From: Siphonobacter sp. BAB-5405
GTDB taxonomy: Bacteria; Bacteroidota; Bacteroidia; Cytophagales; Spirosomataceae
Length of the DNA: 64,000 nt
NCBI RefSeq assembly: GCF_002872335.1
Contig: NZ_NJAG01000042.1
Coordinates: 1-64,000, forward strand
Reading direction: 5' to 3'
The notes under the pieces were generated by a model. It had not been told where the DNA came from and did no database searches. It was given only the letters and a program-made list of their open reading frames with translations. A program made the translations under genes and the position numbers. Of the stretch, positions 52,613-60,513 are shown in pieces (position 1 is the stretch's first letter; the number at the start of each line of letters is the position of its first letter).

Positions 52613-53014
52613 TGTTTACAGTACTTCCCTAGTGTAATCAGACTATGATATTTGGTACCAAAGTGGGTACTTATAGCTTACGTGTATCAAAAACCGGTAG
52701 GACTTTTACTATTGGCTTCGTATAATGTATCCGTTCCAGCGTTCCTGATCCCATTTTTAAACTATACTTATTCTATGTTTAGCATAGTGATTTAATTTTT
52801 TTTCTGCTTAACTCCATATAAAGTATTTATGATCAGAAAATTAACCCGATGTCCGATTTCTTCCTGCTCAGGCCCCCTAAATATATCTAGTTAGAATTTA
52901 TAAGCTAATATTTGGGGACAATCCAAGCGTATCTAATCAAAAATACCTTTCTTTACTTTCCGATTATAATCATACAAGCCGCCTTTACTTCTATGATCTT
53001 GTAGTCTGGTTTCT

Positions 53015-53022
53015 TAGTTTTG
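53015..53022 (+). promoter_or_regulatory. -7 element of the LuxR-type regulator
   Basis: TAGTTTTG is an exact TAnnTTTG match, 27 bases upstream of the ATG at 53050. No -33 TTTG at the expected spacing. Confidence 0.45.
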
Positions 53023-53049
53023 TCTTTTCTATTACTTGAAACTACACAG

Positions 53050-53679
53050 ATGAAAATAGCAATCATAGATGATCATTTACTGGTGGCCGAATCCATCAAA
53101 ACTGCATTATCTTTGAATTCAGATGCTTACGAAGTTTTATGTTTTGGTTCCGGTAAGGAATTCATCGCTAAATCGGAAGGACTGAACCCGGATGTAATTA
53201 TTGTGGACATTATGATGCCGGAAGTAAATGGCCTCGATTTTCTGGGGCAGTTTCGCGAAACATACGCCGATAGCAAAATTCTCGCCCTTTCTGCCCTGGT
53301 TAATGCCCATACCGTAAAAAGTGCGTTACGCATGGGTGCCGACGGTTACGTTTCCAAGTCAGATTCCCTGCAGGAAATTCATCAGGCCGTCGAAGCCGTT
53401 CTGCAGGATAAGCAATACCTCAGTAAAAGCATCACGAGTCATCTAGTGAACGAATTATTCGTTGATGAACAGGTAGTTTATCATCTGACTCAGCGGGAAC
53501 GGGAAGTACTTTCCAGCGTTTGCATGGGCCGTACGATTAAAGAAACGGCCTACTATCTCAAGCTGAGTACGCACACGGTACAAGGCTATTATAATAACAT
53601 CATGAAAAAATTTAAGGTCAACCGTACGGCTGACCTCATTGTATTTGCCATCAAGCATGGCTTGTATAATCCTTTGTAA
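53050..53679 (+). CDS. LuxR-family (NarL-type) response regulator
   Basis: Seen: 209 residues; receiver domain starting MKIAIIDDHLLVAESI (acidic pair Asp7-Asp8), phospho-Asp53 in VIIVDIMMPEVNG, conserved Ser in ALSAL and Lys in GYVSKSDS; C-terminal LuxR helix-turn-helix at about 145-205 (LTQREREVLSSVCMGRTIKE, then YYLKLSTHTVQGYYNNIMKK). No partner kinase nearby. Known: NarL/FixJ-type activators. Convergent with DUF4202. The start at 53050 is preferred over 53020, which overlaps the -7 element. Confidence 0.92.
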   Translation: MKIAIIDDHLLVAESIKTALSLNSDAYEVLCFGSGKEFIAKSEGLNPDVIIVDIMMPEVNGLDFLGQFRETYADSKILALSALVNAHTVKSALRMGADGYVSKSDSLQEIHQAVEAVLQDKQYLSKSITSHLVNELFVDEQVVYHLTQREREVLSSVCMGRTIKETAYYLKLSTHTVQGYYNNIMKKFKVNRTADLIVFAIKHGLYNPL

Positions 53680-53697
53680 AAACGAATAAATCCCTGC

Positions 53698-54285
53698 TTA
53701 CTCGGACTGTAATGCTTCTTCAATGAGACGTTTACCTTCAGTACTGTAGGTCAGCGTTAATGCCGCCTGATGTCCGGGTTCGCTCATTTTTGCCCAGGTT
53801 TTCCGGAGAATATCGATCATTTTTTCCGCTCCCAGTTTTTCAATGAGATCATCGTACTGAAACTCAAGAAAAACCAGGCAGAGGGCATTTTCAATGGTTC
53901 GTACTTCCGGATCTGTTTTCACTTTCTGCTTTAGGTTGATCTGTCGAACGCGTTCGATGGTGGTTTCGTCGTACCCCGCCTGAGCGAGGAGTTGCGAAGA
54001 AATCTCCGCGTGGTGTTTCGCCAGATCACTCCGCCATTTCAGGTACCCGACCCGACCTTCGGGATAAGAACTACGGGCTATTTCCCAGCGGCCGATGTGC
54101 TGACAACGCGAGGCCAGTAGCAAGGCCTCGCTGGCCTGCGGATCGAGTTTGCGGACCCAGTCGTACAGTTGCTGAGCGTAAAAGACTTCCGATGGATACT
54201 GGTTTCCCTGCCATTCAATGGTCTCGGGTGACTGAGCATTGTATTGGTCGAAAAGGGCGAAGGCCTGGGCTTGTTTCTCGTTCAT
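53698..54285 (-). CDS. DUF4202 family protein
   Basis: Seen: 195 residues, soluble, no signal peptide; Tyr/Trp-rich opening (EWQGNQYPSEVFYAQQLYDW), RCQHIGRWEIARSSYPEGR near residue 65-83 and KWRSDLAKHHAE near residue 87-98. The HxxR and KHH histidines resemble an HD-type metal site, as proposed for this uncharacterised family. Known: function not established; found across Bacteroidota and Proteobacteria. A TACTTTTG -7 element lies immediately upstream on the minus strand (54291-54298), so the transcript would start very near or at the ATG. Confidence 0.85.
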   Translation of the reverse strand: MNEKQAQAFALFDQYNAQSPETIEWQGNQYPSEVFYAQQLYDWVRKLDPQASEALLLASRCQHIGRWEIARSSYPEGRVGYLKWRSDLAKHHAEISSQLLAQAGYDETTIERVRQINLKQKVKTDPEVRTIENALCLVFLEFQYDDLIEKLGAEKMIDILRKTWAKMSEPGHQAALTLTYSTEGKRLIEEALQSE

Positions 54286-54290
54286 ACGAT

Positions 54291-54298
54291 CAAAAGTA
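54291..54298 (-). promoter_or_regulatory. -7 element directly upstream of the DUF4202 start (possible leaderless mRNA)
   Basis: On the minus strand TACTTTTG ends 5 bases before the ATG at 54285. With the usual 5-7-base distance to the transcription start this would give a leaderless or near-leaderless mRNA. Inference from spacing only. Confidence 0.45.
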
Positions 54299-54920
54299 GT
54301 GCAGAACCCTGTATTTCAAAAGGATTCAAGGTAGTCTATGACGTATAGTATAGGGGCTTTTAACAACACTAAACAATGATGCTTCGTATGATAAATACAG
54401 AACTAATGATGTATAAAATCTACCCCTTAACGAGCAATAGTTTTAAATCTGGTTATTTAAATAGCTAATATGAATGTACACTTTAATAAAATTCCAGGAA
54501 TCGATTAACCATACTTAACCTGAATAATTGCAGTCTATTCCTAATGATTAATACAGAAATTTTCCTGTTAGTTTCTATTCAGAATTAGACTTCCTGAAAC
54601 AATAAGGCACCTTTAATTTAAGGTTATAAAAACACCTAGATGATCTTTCCTAGTGGCTTAAACTCAATCCGTTTATATCCTAAAACAGATAGATTACTCT
54701 CCGTATTTCATACTTAATTACGCATTATTCTTATACAGGAAATACGCATTCAGGCAGGGAGCTGCATTTAAGGTACCATCCACAGGATCAAGGTAAAATC
54801 GTAGTTGCTCTGGTGGCATAATCGGTCAATGTGAAGAAACTAAATAATGATCAGAAACATTGTTCTGACCGGGGACTTCGTTCAGAAAAACGAGAACGAT
54901 ACGGTATTGATTAAAAAATA

Positions 54921-54950
54921 AAAATCCTGTCGCCACCAACGACAGGATTT
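54921..54950 (-). terminator. Hairpin terminator facing left
   Basis: AAATCCTGTCG pairs with CGACAGGATTT around an 8-base loop. On the minus strand it is followed by TTTATTTTTTAA, a proper T-tract. The only gene upstream on that strand (the alcohol dehydrogenase) ends 254 bases earlier, so it may end either that transcript or a separate short RNA. Confidence 0.65.
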
Positions 54951-55119
54951 AACAATTACGTTGCTATTATATATCACCGCCAAGTCAATATAATAGGATG
55001 CACAAATATATTACTTTTTGTACGCTTTATTTGGCGGCCTTAATTGGTGCTAGACCTCACTCAAAATTGTTTTTTTTCAATACATTTATTTACAGATAAT
55101 TAACTTTAACATGTAGTAC

Positions 55120-55162
55120 TATTACTACAACATTTTTTTCAGTATTACTACAATATTTTTTT
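55120..55162. repeat. Short direct repeat, two copies
   Basis: TATTACTACAACATTTTTTT and TATTACTACAATATTTTTTT are separated by three bases (period 23). The copies differ at one base. It could be a regulatory site or slipped-strand expansion. Confidence 0.55.
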
Positions 55163-55203
55163 AATTTGTTTATAGTCTACCGTTAAACCCGAACGCACAA
55201 CGT

Positions 55204-56220
55204 TTACTCTACGTGAACCATGGCTTTAATGACACCTGTAGCCGGATTAAGCCAACTGGCAAATTCGTCTTTTACCCGATCAAAGGGTACCTGATGCGTA
55301 ATATAGGTTTTGGGATCAACCAGCCCTTTCTTCATACTGTTAACCACGTGCTCAAAATCCTCACGGGTGGCATTACGGCTGCTCATGAGCGTGGCTTCGC
55401 GTTTGTGAAATTCCGGATGGGAAAAATTGAGCTCCCCTTTTTGTAACCCAACCAGTACATAGCGGCCACCATGAGCCAGGTAGGCAAACCCGGCATTAAT
55501 GGCTTTCAGACTTCCCGTCGCATCCATGACCACCGTTGGCATATCTCCATTCGTGATGGCCTGCAACTGAGCCATGACATCCTCCTGCAGGGCGTTGATC
55601 GTATGGGGCACCTGTAAACGCTCCTGGCAAAACCGTAAACGAGCTTCGTTGATATCCAGGGCAATCACGTGGGCTCCGGCGATACGGGCAAACTCCATCA
55701 TGCCTAAACCAATGGGCCCGGCTCCCACAACCAGTACAAACTCGCCCGGCTGGATACCCGCCCGACGCACCCCGTGGGCTCCAATGGCCAGCGGTTCTAC
55801 CAGAGCCAGCTCCTCATAGCTTAAACCTTCCCCGTGAATAAGTGAATAGGAAGGTACCGATACGTACTCGGCCATGCCGCCATCAATGTGTACCCCTGCC
55901 ACCTGAATCCGGGTACAGCAGTTGGGCTTGCCCGAACGGCAGGCGATGCAGGTACCGCAGTTGAAATAGGGAATGAAGGTTACCCGCTCACCCATTTCAA
56001 AACCCGGGGCACCGTCGGCTTCGACGAGTTCTCCGGCCAGTTCATGACCGAGAATCCGGGGATAATTGAAAAAGGGTTGCGTACCTTCAAAGGCGTGTAA
56101 ATCGGTTCCGCAGATACCGATTCGTTTAATTTTTATGATGGCCTGTCCGGCCGTCAAGCTGGGCCGAAGGGCGGACTGATAATCAAATTGGCCGGGGGTG
56201 GTACAAACGAGCGTTCGCAT
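55204..56220 (-). CDS. Zinc-dependent alcohol dehydrogenase (MDR family, sugar-acid/polyol type)
   Basis: Seen: 338 residues from MRTLVCTTPG; catalytic zinc Cys in GICGTDLHAFEG and GHELAGE (His-Glu); structural-zinc cysteines CGTCIACRSGKPNCC at about 90-105; cofactor motif VVGAGPIGLGMMEFA near residue 170 with Asp in VIALDINEAR, favouring NAD. Known: resembles L-galactonate/galactitol/L-threonine-type dehydrogenases (about 340 residues). No partner genes to fix the substrate. The start may be two codons earlier (56226). Confidence 0.9.
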   Translation of the reverse strand: MRTLVCTTPGQFDYQSALRPSLTAGQAIIKIKRIGICGTDLHAFEGTQPFFNYPRILGHELAGELVEADGAPGFEMGERVTFIPYFNCGTCIACRSGKPNCCTRIQVAGVHIDGGMAEYVSVPSYSLIHGEGLSYEELALVEPLAIGAHGVRRAGIQPGEFVLVVGAGPIGLGMMEFARIAGAHVIALDINEARLRFCQERLQVPHTINALQEDVMAQLQAITNGDMPTVVMDATGSLKAINAGFAYLAHGGRYVLVGLQKGELNFSHPEFHKREATLMSSRNATREDFEHVVNSMKKGLVDPKTYITHQVPFDRVKDEFASWLNPATGVIKAMVHVE

Positions 56221-56322
56221 ACGCATTGAAAAAGGGTTTTCAGGATAGAGGCAAATATAGACGTATCTCCCTGGGTCTTTTTCCATAAAATTGACTTCCT
56301 TTTCCTAATTCCGCCTAAAAAC

Positions 56323-56354
56323 CGAAAAGCGAAGCTCGGGAGCTTCGCTTTTCG
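56323..56354. terminator. Bidirectional hairpin between two minus-strand genes
   Basis: CGAAAAGCGAAGCTC pairs perfectly with GAGCTTCGCTTTTCG around GG. Terminator or attenuator after the OsmC gene. Confidence 0.85.
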
Positions 56355-56380
56355 ATCAGGAAATTTACAAAATGGGCCGA

Positions 56381-56794
56381 TCAGGCCAGTAAGGTAGCTT
56401 GCAGCGTGATGGTTAAGTTATAAGCCTTACTAACGGGACACTCGGCTTTGGCACCGGCGGCAATCTGTTGAAACTGCTCTTCCGTAATACCGGGAATTTT
56501 AGCTTCCAATACTAAATCCGAACGTGTGATGACGCCGTTATCCAACGTAATGGTGGCTACTGTTTCCAGGCTGTCGGGATTGAAACCGGCCGTAGTCAGG
56601 TCCAGGCTTAGTTTCATGGTAAAACAGCCCGCGTGAGCCGCGGCCATCAGTTCTTCAGGATTCGTACCGACGCCTTCGGCAAAGCGGCTGTTGAATGAAT
56701 ACTGGGTTTGATTAAGGGTAGTGCTTTGGGTCGTCAGATGACCTTTGCCTTCTTTGATGGTGCCGTTCCAAACGGCGGTTGCGTTGCGTTTCAT
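56381..56794 (-). CDS. OsmC family peroxiredoxin
   Basis: Detoxifies organic hydroperoxides. Seen: 137 residues from MKRNATAVWNG; NPEELMAAAHAGCFTMKLS with peroxidatic Cys57 and the Glu48 active-site region, and GAKAECPVSKAY with resolving Cys119; both cysteines of the OsmC pair are present. A longer in-frame ATG (56872) adds a non-conserved stretch containing the -7 promoter. Promoter: TACCTTTG on the minus strand at 56846-56853. Monocistronic, a strong terminator follows. Confidence 0.95.
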   Translation of the reverse strand: MKRNATAVWNGTIKEGKGHLTTQSTTLNQTQYSFNSRFAEGVGTNPEELMAAAHAGCFTMKLSLDLTTAGFNPDSLETVATITLDNGVITRSDLVLEAKIPGITEEQFQQIAAGAKAECPVSKAYNLTITLQATLLA

Positions 56795-56845
56795 GATACG
56801 TTGCGTTATAGAGTGATTTGATTCTTTCTGAATCATTGAACGCAA

Positions 56846-56853
56846 CAAAGGTA
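56846..56853 (-). promoter_or_regulatory. -7 promoter element of the osmC-like gene
   Basis: TACCTTTG on the minus strand, 51 bases upstream of the ATG at 56794. It lies within the region an upstream start (56872) would translate, so it supports the shorter gene. Confidence 0.5.
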
Positions 56854-56935
56854 CCCGAGCGGGACAGGCCACTCAATGCACGATTTTCGACACGTATAGC
56901 ACATTTTTCCCTATCACCGTTTTTTCAACGTGACC

Positions 56936-57772
56936 TCAGATCGTCTGCTGGTATTTCAAACGAAAATTTTGGGGCGAAACGGTCGTCTGACTGGTAAAAA
57001 GACGAATGAAGTAGGAGGAATCATCGTAGCCGAGTTTGTAACCGATTTCCTTTACGCTCAATGCGGTATGCACCAGCAGGCGTTTGGCTTCCAAGATAAT
57101 CCGGTTTTTGATAATATCGTTGGGGGTGGTGTTACTGTAGCGGGTAATGCGTTTGTTGAGAGCCTTGGGCGTCATATTCAGCAAGTCAGCGTATTCGGCT
57201 ACGGTGTGGTGCTGGGTGTAATGCCACTCGACGAGCTGACTGAATTTTCGGGAAAATTCCACTTCCTGCCGGATTTCCTCGGTCGTTACCTGATGCTGTT
57301 GTTTCCAGATCCGCGTGGCTTTGATGATGATACTTTTCAGTAGAATCCGCAGCATTTCTTCCATCGTGGAATCCTGCTGTTCGAACTCAGCTTTCAGTTC
57401 CGTAAAGATGGTTTCCATGGCCTGAGCGTTTTCCGGACTGAGGTAAACCACGGGAATGTCGTACACATTATGGAAAAGAATGCCGTCACAGGCTACTTCC
57501 TTGTCATGAATTTCGACGCAGTAAAAATCGCGGTTGTAGTAAAGAAGGGTTCCCTGACTGACCTCGTCAAAGTGCGTAAACTGGCCCGGACTAATGAAAA
57601 ACAAGGCGTCCTGCTCCAGCTGATATTCCTTGAAATCGACTACCGCACTACTCCCGGCTTTGAGGTACGCCACTTTTACGAAACTATCAAAGGCAGGCAT
57701 GGCCTCGAAGGCCGGCTGACCAAAAGTTGTATAGCCGAACTTCTTAAAAGTAAACTGCTTAAACTGATTCAT
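56936..57772 (-). CDS. AraC family transcriptional regulator
   Basis: Seen: 278 residues; N-terminal sensing domain (ALFFISPGQFTHFDE and a Tyr-rich segment), C-terminal helix-turn-helix pair at about residues 185-275: YADLLNMTPKALNKRI and VKEIGYKLGYDDSSYFIRLF with SQTTVSPQNFRLKY. Known: AraC/XylS activator. Target unknown. It is upstream of, but in no obvious operon with, the OsmC gene on the same strand. A TACCTTTG -7 element lies 19 bases before the start (57792-57799). Confidence 0.9.
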   Translation of the reverse strand: MNQFKQFTFKKFGYTTFGQPAFEAMPAFDSFVKVAYLKAGSSAVVDFKEYQLEQDALFFISPGQFTHFDEVSQGTLLYYNRDFYCVEIHDKEVACDGILFHNVYDIPVVYLSPENAQAMETIFTELKAEFEQQDSTMEEMLRILLKSIIIKATRIWKQQHQVTTEEIRQEVEFSRKFSQLVEWHYTQHHTVAEYADLLNMTPKALNKRITRYSNTTPNDIIKNRIILEAKRLLVHTALSVKEIGYKLGYDDSSYFIRLFTSQTTVSPQNFRLKYQQTI

Positions 57773-57791
57773 TGCCGGTTGCTGTATGGAG

Positions 57792-57799
57792 CAAAGGTA
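57792..57799 (-). promoter_or_regulatory. -7 promoter element of the AraC gene
   Basis: TACCTTTG on the minus strand, 19 bases upstream of the ATG at 57772. Confidence 0.5.
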
Positions 57800-57891
57800 G
57801 GCAACGCGTGTAGGATTGAAACCTTAGGGCTTTATTGAAAAAATCTATGGGTGTTAAAAATCTACCGTGGGTTATACGGACGGCTGTGTAG

Positions 57892-57937
57892 AGGGAACCC
57901 CTCCGGAATTGAAAAGTCAATCCTGGAGGGGTTCCCT
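57892..57937. terminator. Hairpin between the AraC promoter and the phosphodiesterase gene
   Basis: AGGGAACCCCTCC pairs with GGAGGGGTTCCCT, plus an inner imperfect pairing (GGAATTG / CAATCC). It lies 27 bases after the stop of the minus-strand glycerophosphodiesterase and probably terminates it. Highly GC-rich stem. Confidence 0.8.
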
Positions 57938-57963
57938 TTGAAAAAGTCGTAAGCTACGCTTAT

Positions 57964-58983
57964 CTATTGCTGCTTTTTGAGCGACAACAGCTGCTCAGGT
58001 TCATCCGTGGTAATGAAGTCGGCTTTTTTATCCATCAGCCATTTCATGAGTTCAGGATCGTTTACCGTCCAAACGTTCACCGTCAAATGCTTCTGCTTCG
58101 CTTCGTCAAAGTAATTTTCTTTACTCTGCATGATTTTAAAGTGGTAATCCAGTCCCGTGAGTTTGTCGGCGGCTACCTGCTCGGGCGTTTGATTGCCCAT
58201 CAGGTAGGCTACTTTGGCATAAGGGTCCAGGGCGACTACTTTCTTGCAAACGTCGTAGTCAAAAGCAATGTACTCCACCCAGGCCTGAGCTTTCAGATCG
58301 CGTACCATCTTCACCACTTTCTCCGTCAAAGCCAGCGAACGTTCTTTACCTACAATCGAGGTCTTGATTTCCAGAATCAGCTTGGTGCCCTTCTGCTTCA
58401 TCCCTTCGCTGAGGTACTGCTCCAGTGTCGGTACTTTCTCACCATTTTTCAGTTGAATAGCCGAGAGCTGGGTAGCATGGGCTTTTTCGATCTCCACACC
58501 CTGAATCTGCGGATCGTGGTTGATGAACAATACAGAATCGGCGGACATGTGTACGTCGAATTCGCTACCGTAGCAACCGAGCTTGATTGCTCCCTGTAGC
58601 GAAGCGATGGAGTTCTGAGCCGCTTCCGTGTGTTTCCAGGCTCCCCGGTGAGCAATTACGCCATTGGGATGAAACTCATCCTTAATAATCTGGAAACTTT
58701 GGCTGACCTTTCCGCTGGGTTTCTGAGCTTCGATTTTCACTTCGTAGCTCGTCCGCGAGTCCGGCTTTTTCTTGAAATACAGTTCCTGGTTTTCGTTTAC
58801 TCCAAAGTACTTCGCCTGAGGTCCGCTCAGTTTGATTTTCGAGAGGGACGTATTCAGAGCTGAAATTTTTCCTACCGTCGGGTTGCCTTCCTTATAAGTA
58901 TAGTGAGTCAACAGCAAATCCTGAGCCATTCCCGATAGCGACAGCACGCTTAAAATTCCTGCCAGTACAATTCGTTTGTTCAT
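57964..58983 (-). CDS. Secreted glycerophosphodiester phosphodiesterase family protein
   Basis: Seen: 339 residues; signal peptide ending SGMAQ at residue 21, a cadherin-like beta domain (about 25-95), then a GDPD TIM barrel: VIAHRGAWKHTEAAQNS (His112-Arg113), GSEFDVHMSADSV (Glu141, Asp143), INHDPQI (His156). All Ca2+/catalytic positions are kept. Known: releases glycerol-3-phosphate from glycerophosphodiesters. Inferred: periplasmic phospholipid-headgroup use. An in-frame ATG at 59061 lies before a less typical leader, so 58983 is chosen. Follows the exported Gfo/Idh gene by 126 bases on the same strand. Confidence 0.93.
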   Translation of the reverse strand: MNKRIVLAGILSVLSLSGMAQDLLLTHYTYKEGNPTVGKISALNTSLSKIKLSGPQAKYFGVNENQELYFKKKPDSRTSYEVKIEAQKPSGKVSQSFQIIKDEFHPNGVIAHRGAWKHTEAAQNSIASLQGAIKLGCYGSEFDVHMSADSVLFINHDPQIQGVEIEKAHATQLSAIQLKNGEKVPTLEQYLSEGMKQKGTKLILEIKTSIVGKERSLALTEKVVKMVRDLKAQAWVEYIAFDYDVCKKVVALDPYAKVAYLMGNQTPEQVAADKLTGLDYHFKIMQSKENYFDEAKQKHLTVNVWTVNDPELMKWLMDKKADFITTDEPEQLLSLKKQQ

Positions 58984-59109
58984 GGTTGTAAAACAAGGAT
59001 AAATAAGAAAGCATGGACACGAAAAGAGCCAAACCCCGAGGGCTGCCCGCTTCAAATCCATGCTTCATATTGGTAAAACGTCGCAAAGTAGCGGTATACG
59101 TCTGACTTT

Positions 59110-60075
59110 TCAAAGCGTAATGCGTTTGCCTTGCTGTTTGCGACTCTGGTCGGCCGCGTGCATAAAAGCAAAGATTTCAAGGGTTTGCTCAGCAGAAACG
59201 GGCGGCTGGCGAGTCTCGAAAAATTTCAGAATCTGATCAACTAAGGGCTGATACGTTGCAAAGGGTCCCAGCGGAGCGATGCCCTTTTCCCCGAAAGCCG
59301 TACCGGCAATGGAAGTGGCTCCCGCCCGGATGCCGCGTACGGTACCAATGCGACCGTCCTTCCAGACGCCCGTCACCAGATCGGCCTCTTTTTCATACGT
59401 CCGGCTAACGGATACACAACCCGGCCCCATGACGGTAAACAGCATTTCGACGCCGTGAATGGCGTACCAGGCCAGATCCAGGTGATTTTTATCGATCTCG
59501 GCGGGTGTATATACATCGGCTCCCAATACCTTTCCAATTGATCCGTCTACCACTTTCTGTACGTTTGCGTCGTACCGCAGGGCTGAGGAAGAAAAGACGG
59601 GGGTCTGGTACTGCCGGGCGGCTTTAAAAATGGCCTGGGCATCGGCCAGACTGGCCGCGATGGGTTTATCAATGAATACGGGTTTCTGGGCTTTAAGTAC
59701 GGGTAAGGCTTGCTCTAGGTGTGGGCGACCGTCGTTAGTTTCCAACAATACGTAATCGACTTTTTTCAGCAAGGCCTCAATCGAATCTACGATTTCAACT
59801 CCCATCTTCTGTACCGCGTCGATGACGTCTGGCTTCATTTTCAGGGCCGAAGGGATGTCTTTACTGCCCTGTGGATACGCCGCAACCACCTGAAATCCAC
59901 CCGAATTACCGGCATTAATGAGTTTAGTAAACACCTGACTATGGGAAGTATCCAGTCCGATGATACCAATCCGACGCGTTTCGGGCGGCGTTGCCCAGCT
60001 GGCAGGAGCCAGACTCAATCCCAAGCCCGTGACCGCAGTAGTTTGCAAAAATTTGCGACGTGAAAGTTCTTTCAT
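59110..60075 (-). CDS. Tat-exported Gfo/Idh/MocA family oxidoreductase
   Basis: Seen: 321 residues; Tat leader with SRRKFLQTTAVTGLGLSL and a cleavage site after PASWA (about 29); Rossmann domain IGIIGLDTSHSQVFTKLINAG; PVFIDKPIAASLADAQ (EKP-like, Lys of catalysis) near residue 135; ALRYDANVQ and a C-terminal GADVYTPAEI. The start and Tat signal are clear. Known: exported Gfo/Idh enzymes reach the periplasm folded with cofactor. Inferred: a periplasmic sugar or inositol-type dehydrogenase. It lies between the PQQ enzyme and the glycerophosphodiesterase on one strand. Confidence 0.9.
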   Translation of the reverse strand: MKELSRRKFLQTTAVTGLGLSLAPASWATPPETRRIGIIGLDTSHSQVFTKLINAGNSGGFQVVAAYPQGSKDIPSALKMKPDVIDAVQKMGVEIVDSIEALLKKVDYVLLETNDGRPHLEQALPVLKAQKPVFIDKPIAASLADAQAIFKAARQYQTPVFSSSALRYDANVQKVVDGSIGKVLGADVYTPAEIDKNHLDLAWYAIHGVEMLFTVMGPGCVSVSRTYEKEADLVTGVWKDGRIGTVRGIRAGATSIAGTAFGEKGIAPLGPFATYQPLVDQILKFFETRQPPVSAEQTLEIFAFMHAADQSRKQQGKRITL

Positions 60076-60513
60076 AGAAATAGGATCTTTTCTTAGGCTA
60101 CTTTAAACAGAATGCGTTTAAGTCCGGTTGGTAAGGCTAACTAGTAGCTTGTAAGCCTCTCATGGACTACTTATAAACTTTTAAAGGCTTCCTCTTATAG
60201 AGCTTCGTTGTTCACCTATACCTAGTTTGGCACTTCAGATAGGGCTGTTCGGTAGCCCATGAGCCTTCCAGGCTGGACCTCTCCGTAACTGCCTAGCTTA
60301 GCTCAAGCCTACCGCATTGTTCCCACCATGGAATGGCCACCATGGGATGGCCACCATGGGATGGCCCCCATGGAATGGGCGGGAGAGGTTTTCCTCTTCC
60401 AGCAGTAGTTGATAGTTATTTGTTAATAGTTCTTAGCCTACAACCTGAAGCTTGCGGGGCGAAAGACCTGACGATTAAACTGACCAAATACCCACTGATA
60501 AAACCCAACCAAT
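60076..60513. other. Intergenic region with 14-base tandem repeats
   Basis: 438 bases between the PQQ fusion (stop) and the Gfo/Idh gene. The only ORF (71 codons, plus strand at 60333) arises from the tandem repeat and is not credible. No terminator hairpin with a T-run is obvious. Confidence 0.55.
60328..60383. repeat. Tandem repeat, unit ATGGRATGGCCACC, about four copies
   Basis: Four 14-base units: two nearly identical (60328-60341 and 60342-60355), the third with one change in the last bases, the fourth more diverged (ends GGGCGGG). Units contain an NcoI-type CCATGG at each boundary. Unlike the AT-rich intergenic DNA around it. Confidence 0.75.

Larger units (their letters stand above)
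52573..53049. other. AT-rich intergenic region before the LuxR-type regulator
   Basis: 477 bases; after the catalase terminator there is no gene. A TAGTTTTG (-7) element at 53015-53022 lies 27 bases before the regulator's start. Confidence 0.55.
54286..55203. other. Long AT-rich intergenic region
   Basis: 918 bases with no plausible ORF. Contains an orphan hairpin terminator (54921-54950), a CCGCCAA...TTGGCGG inverted pair (about 54979 and 55032) and a 20-base direct repeat (55120-55139 and 55143-55162). The terminator's T-tract runs on the minus strand. Confidence 0.6.

Noticed and set aside
57967-58599. 210-codon plus-strand ORF over the glycerophosphodiesterase
   Set aside because: The minus strand encodes all GDPD catalytic motifs. 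The plus frame is a shadow.
60328-60383. Short CRISPR or coding repeat
   Set aside because: Unit of 14 bases with no spacers. The ORF read through it (60333-60548) is low complexity and runs into non-coding sequence.
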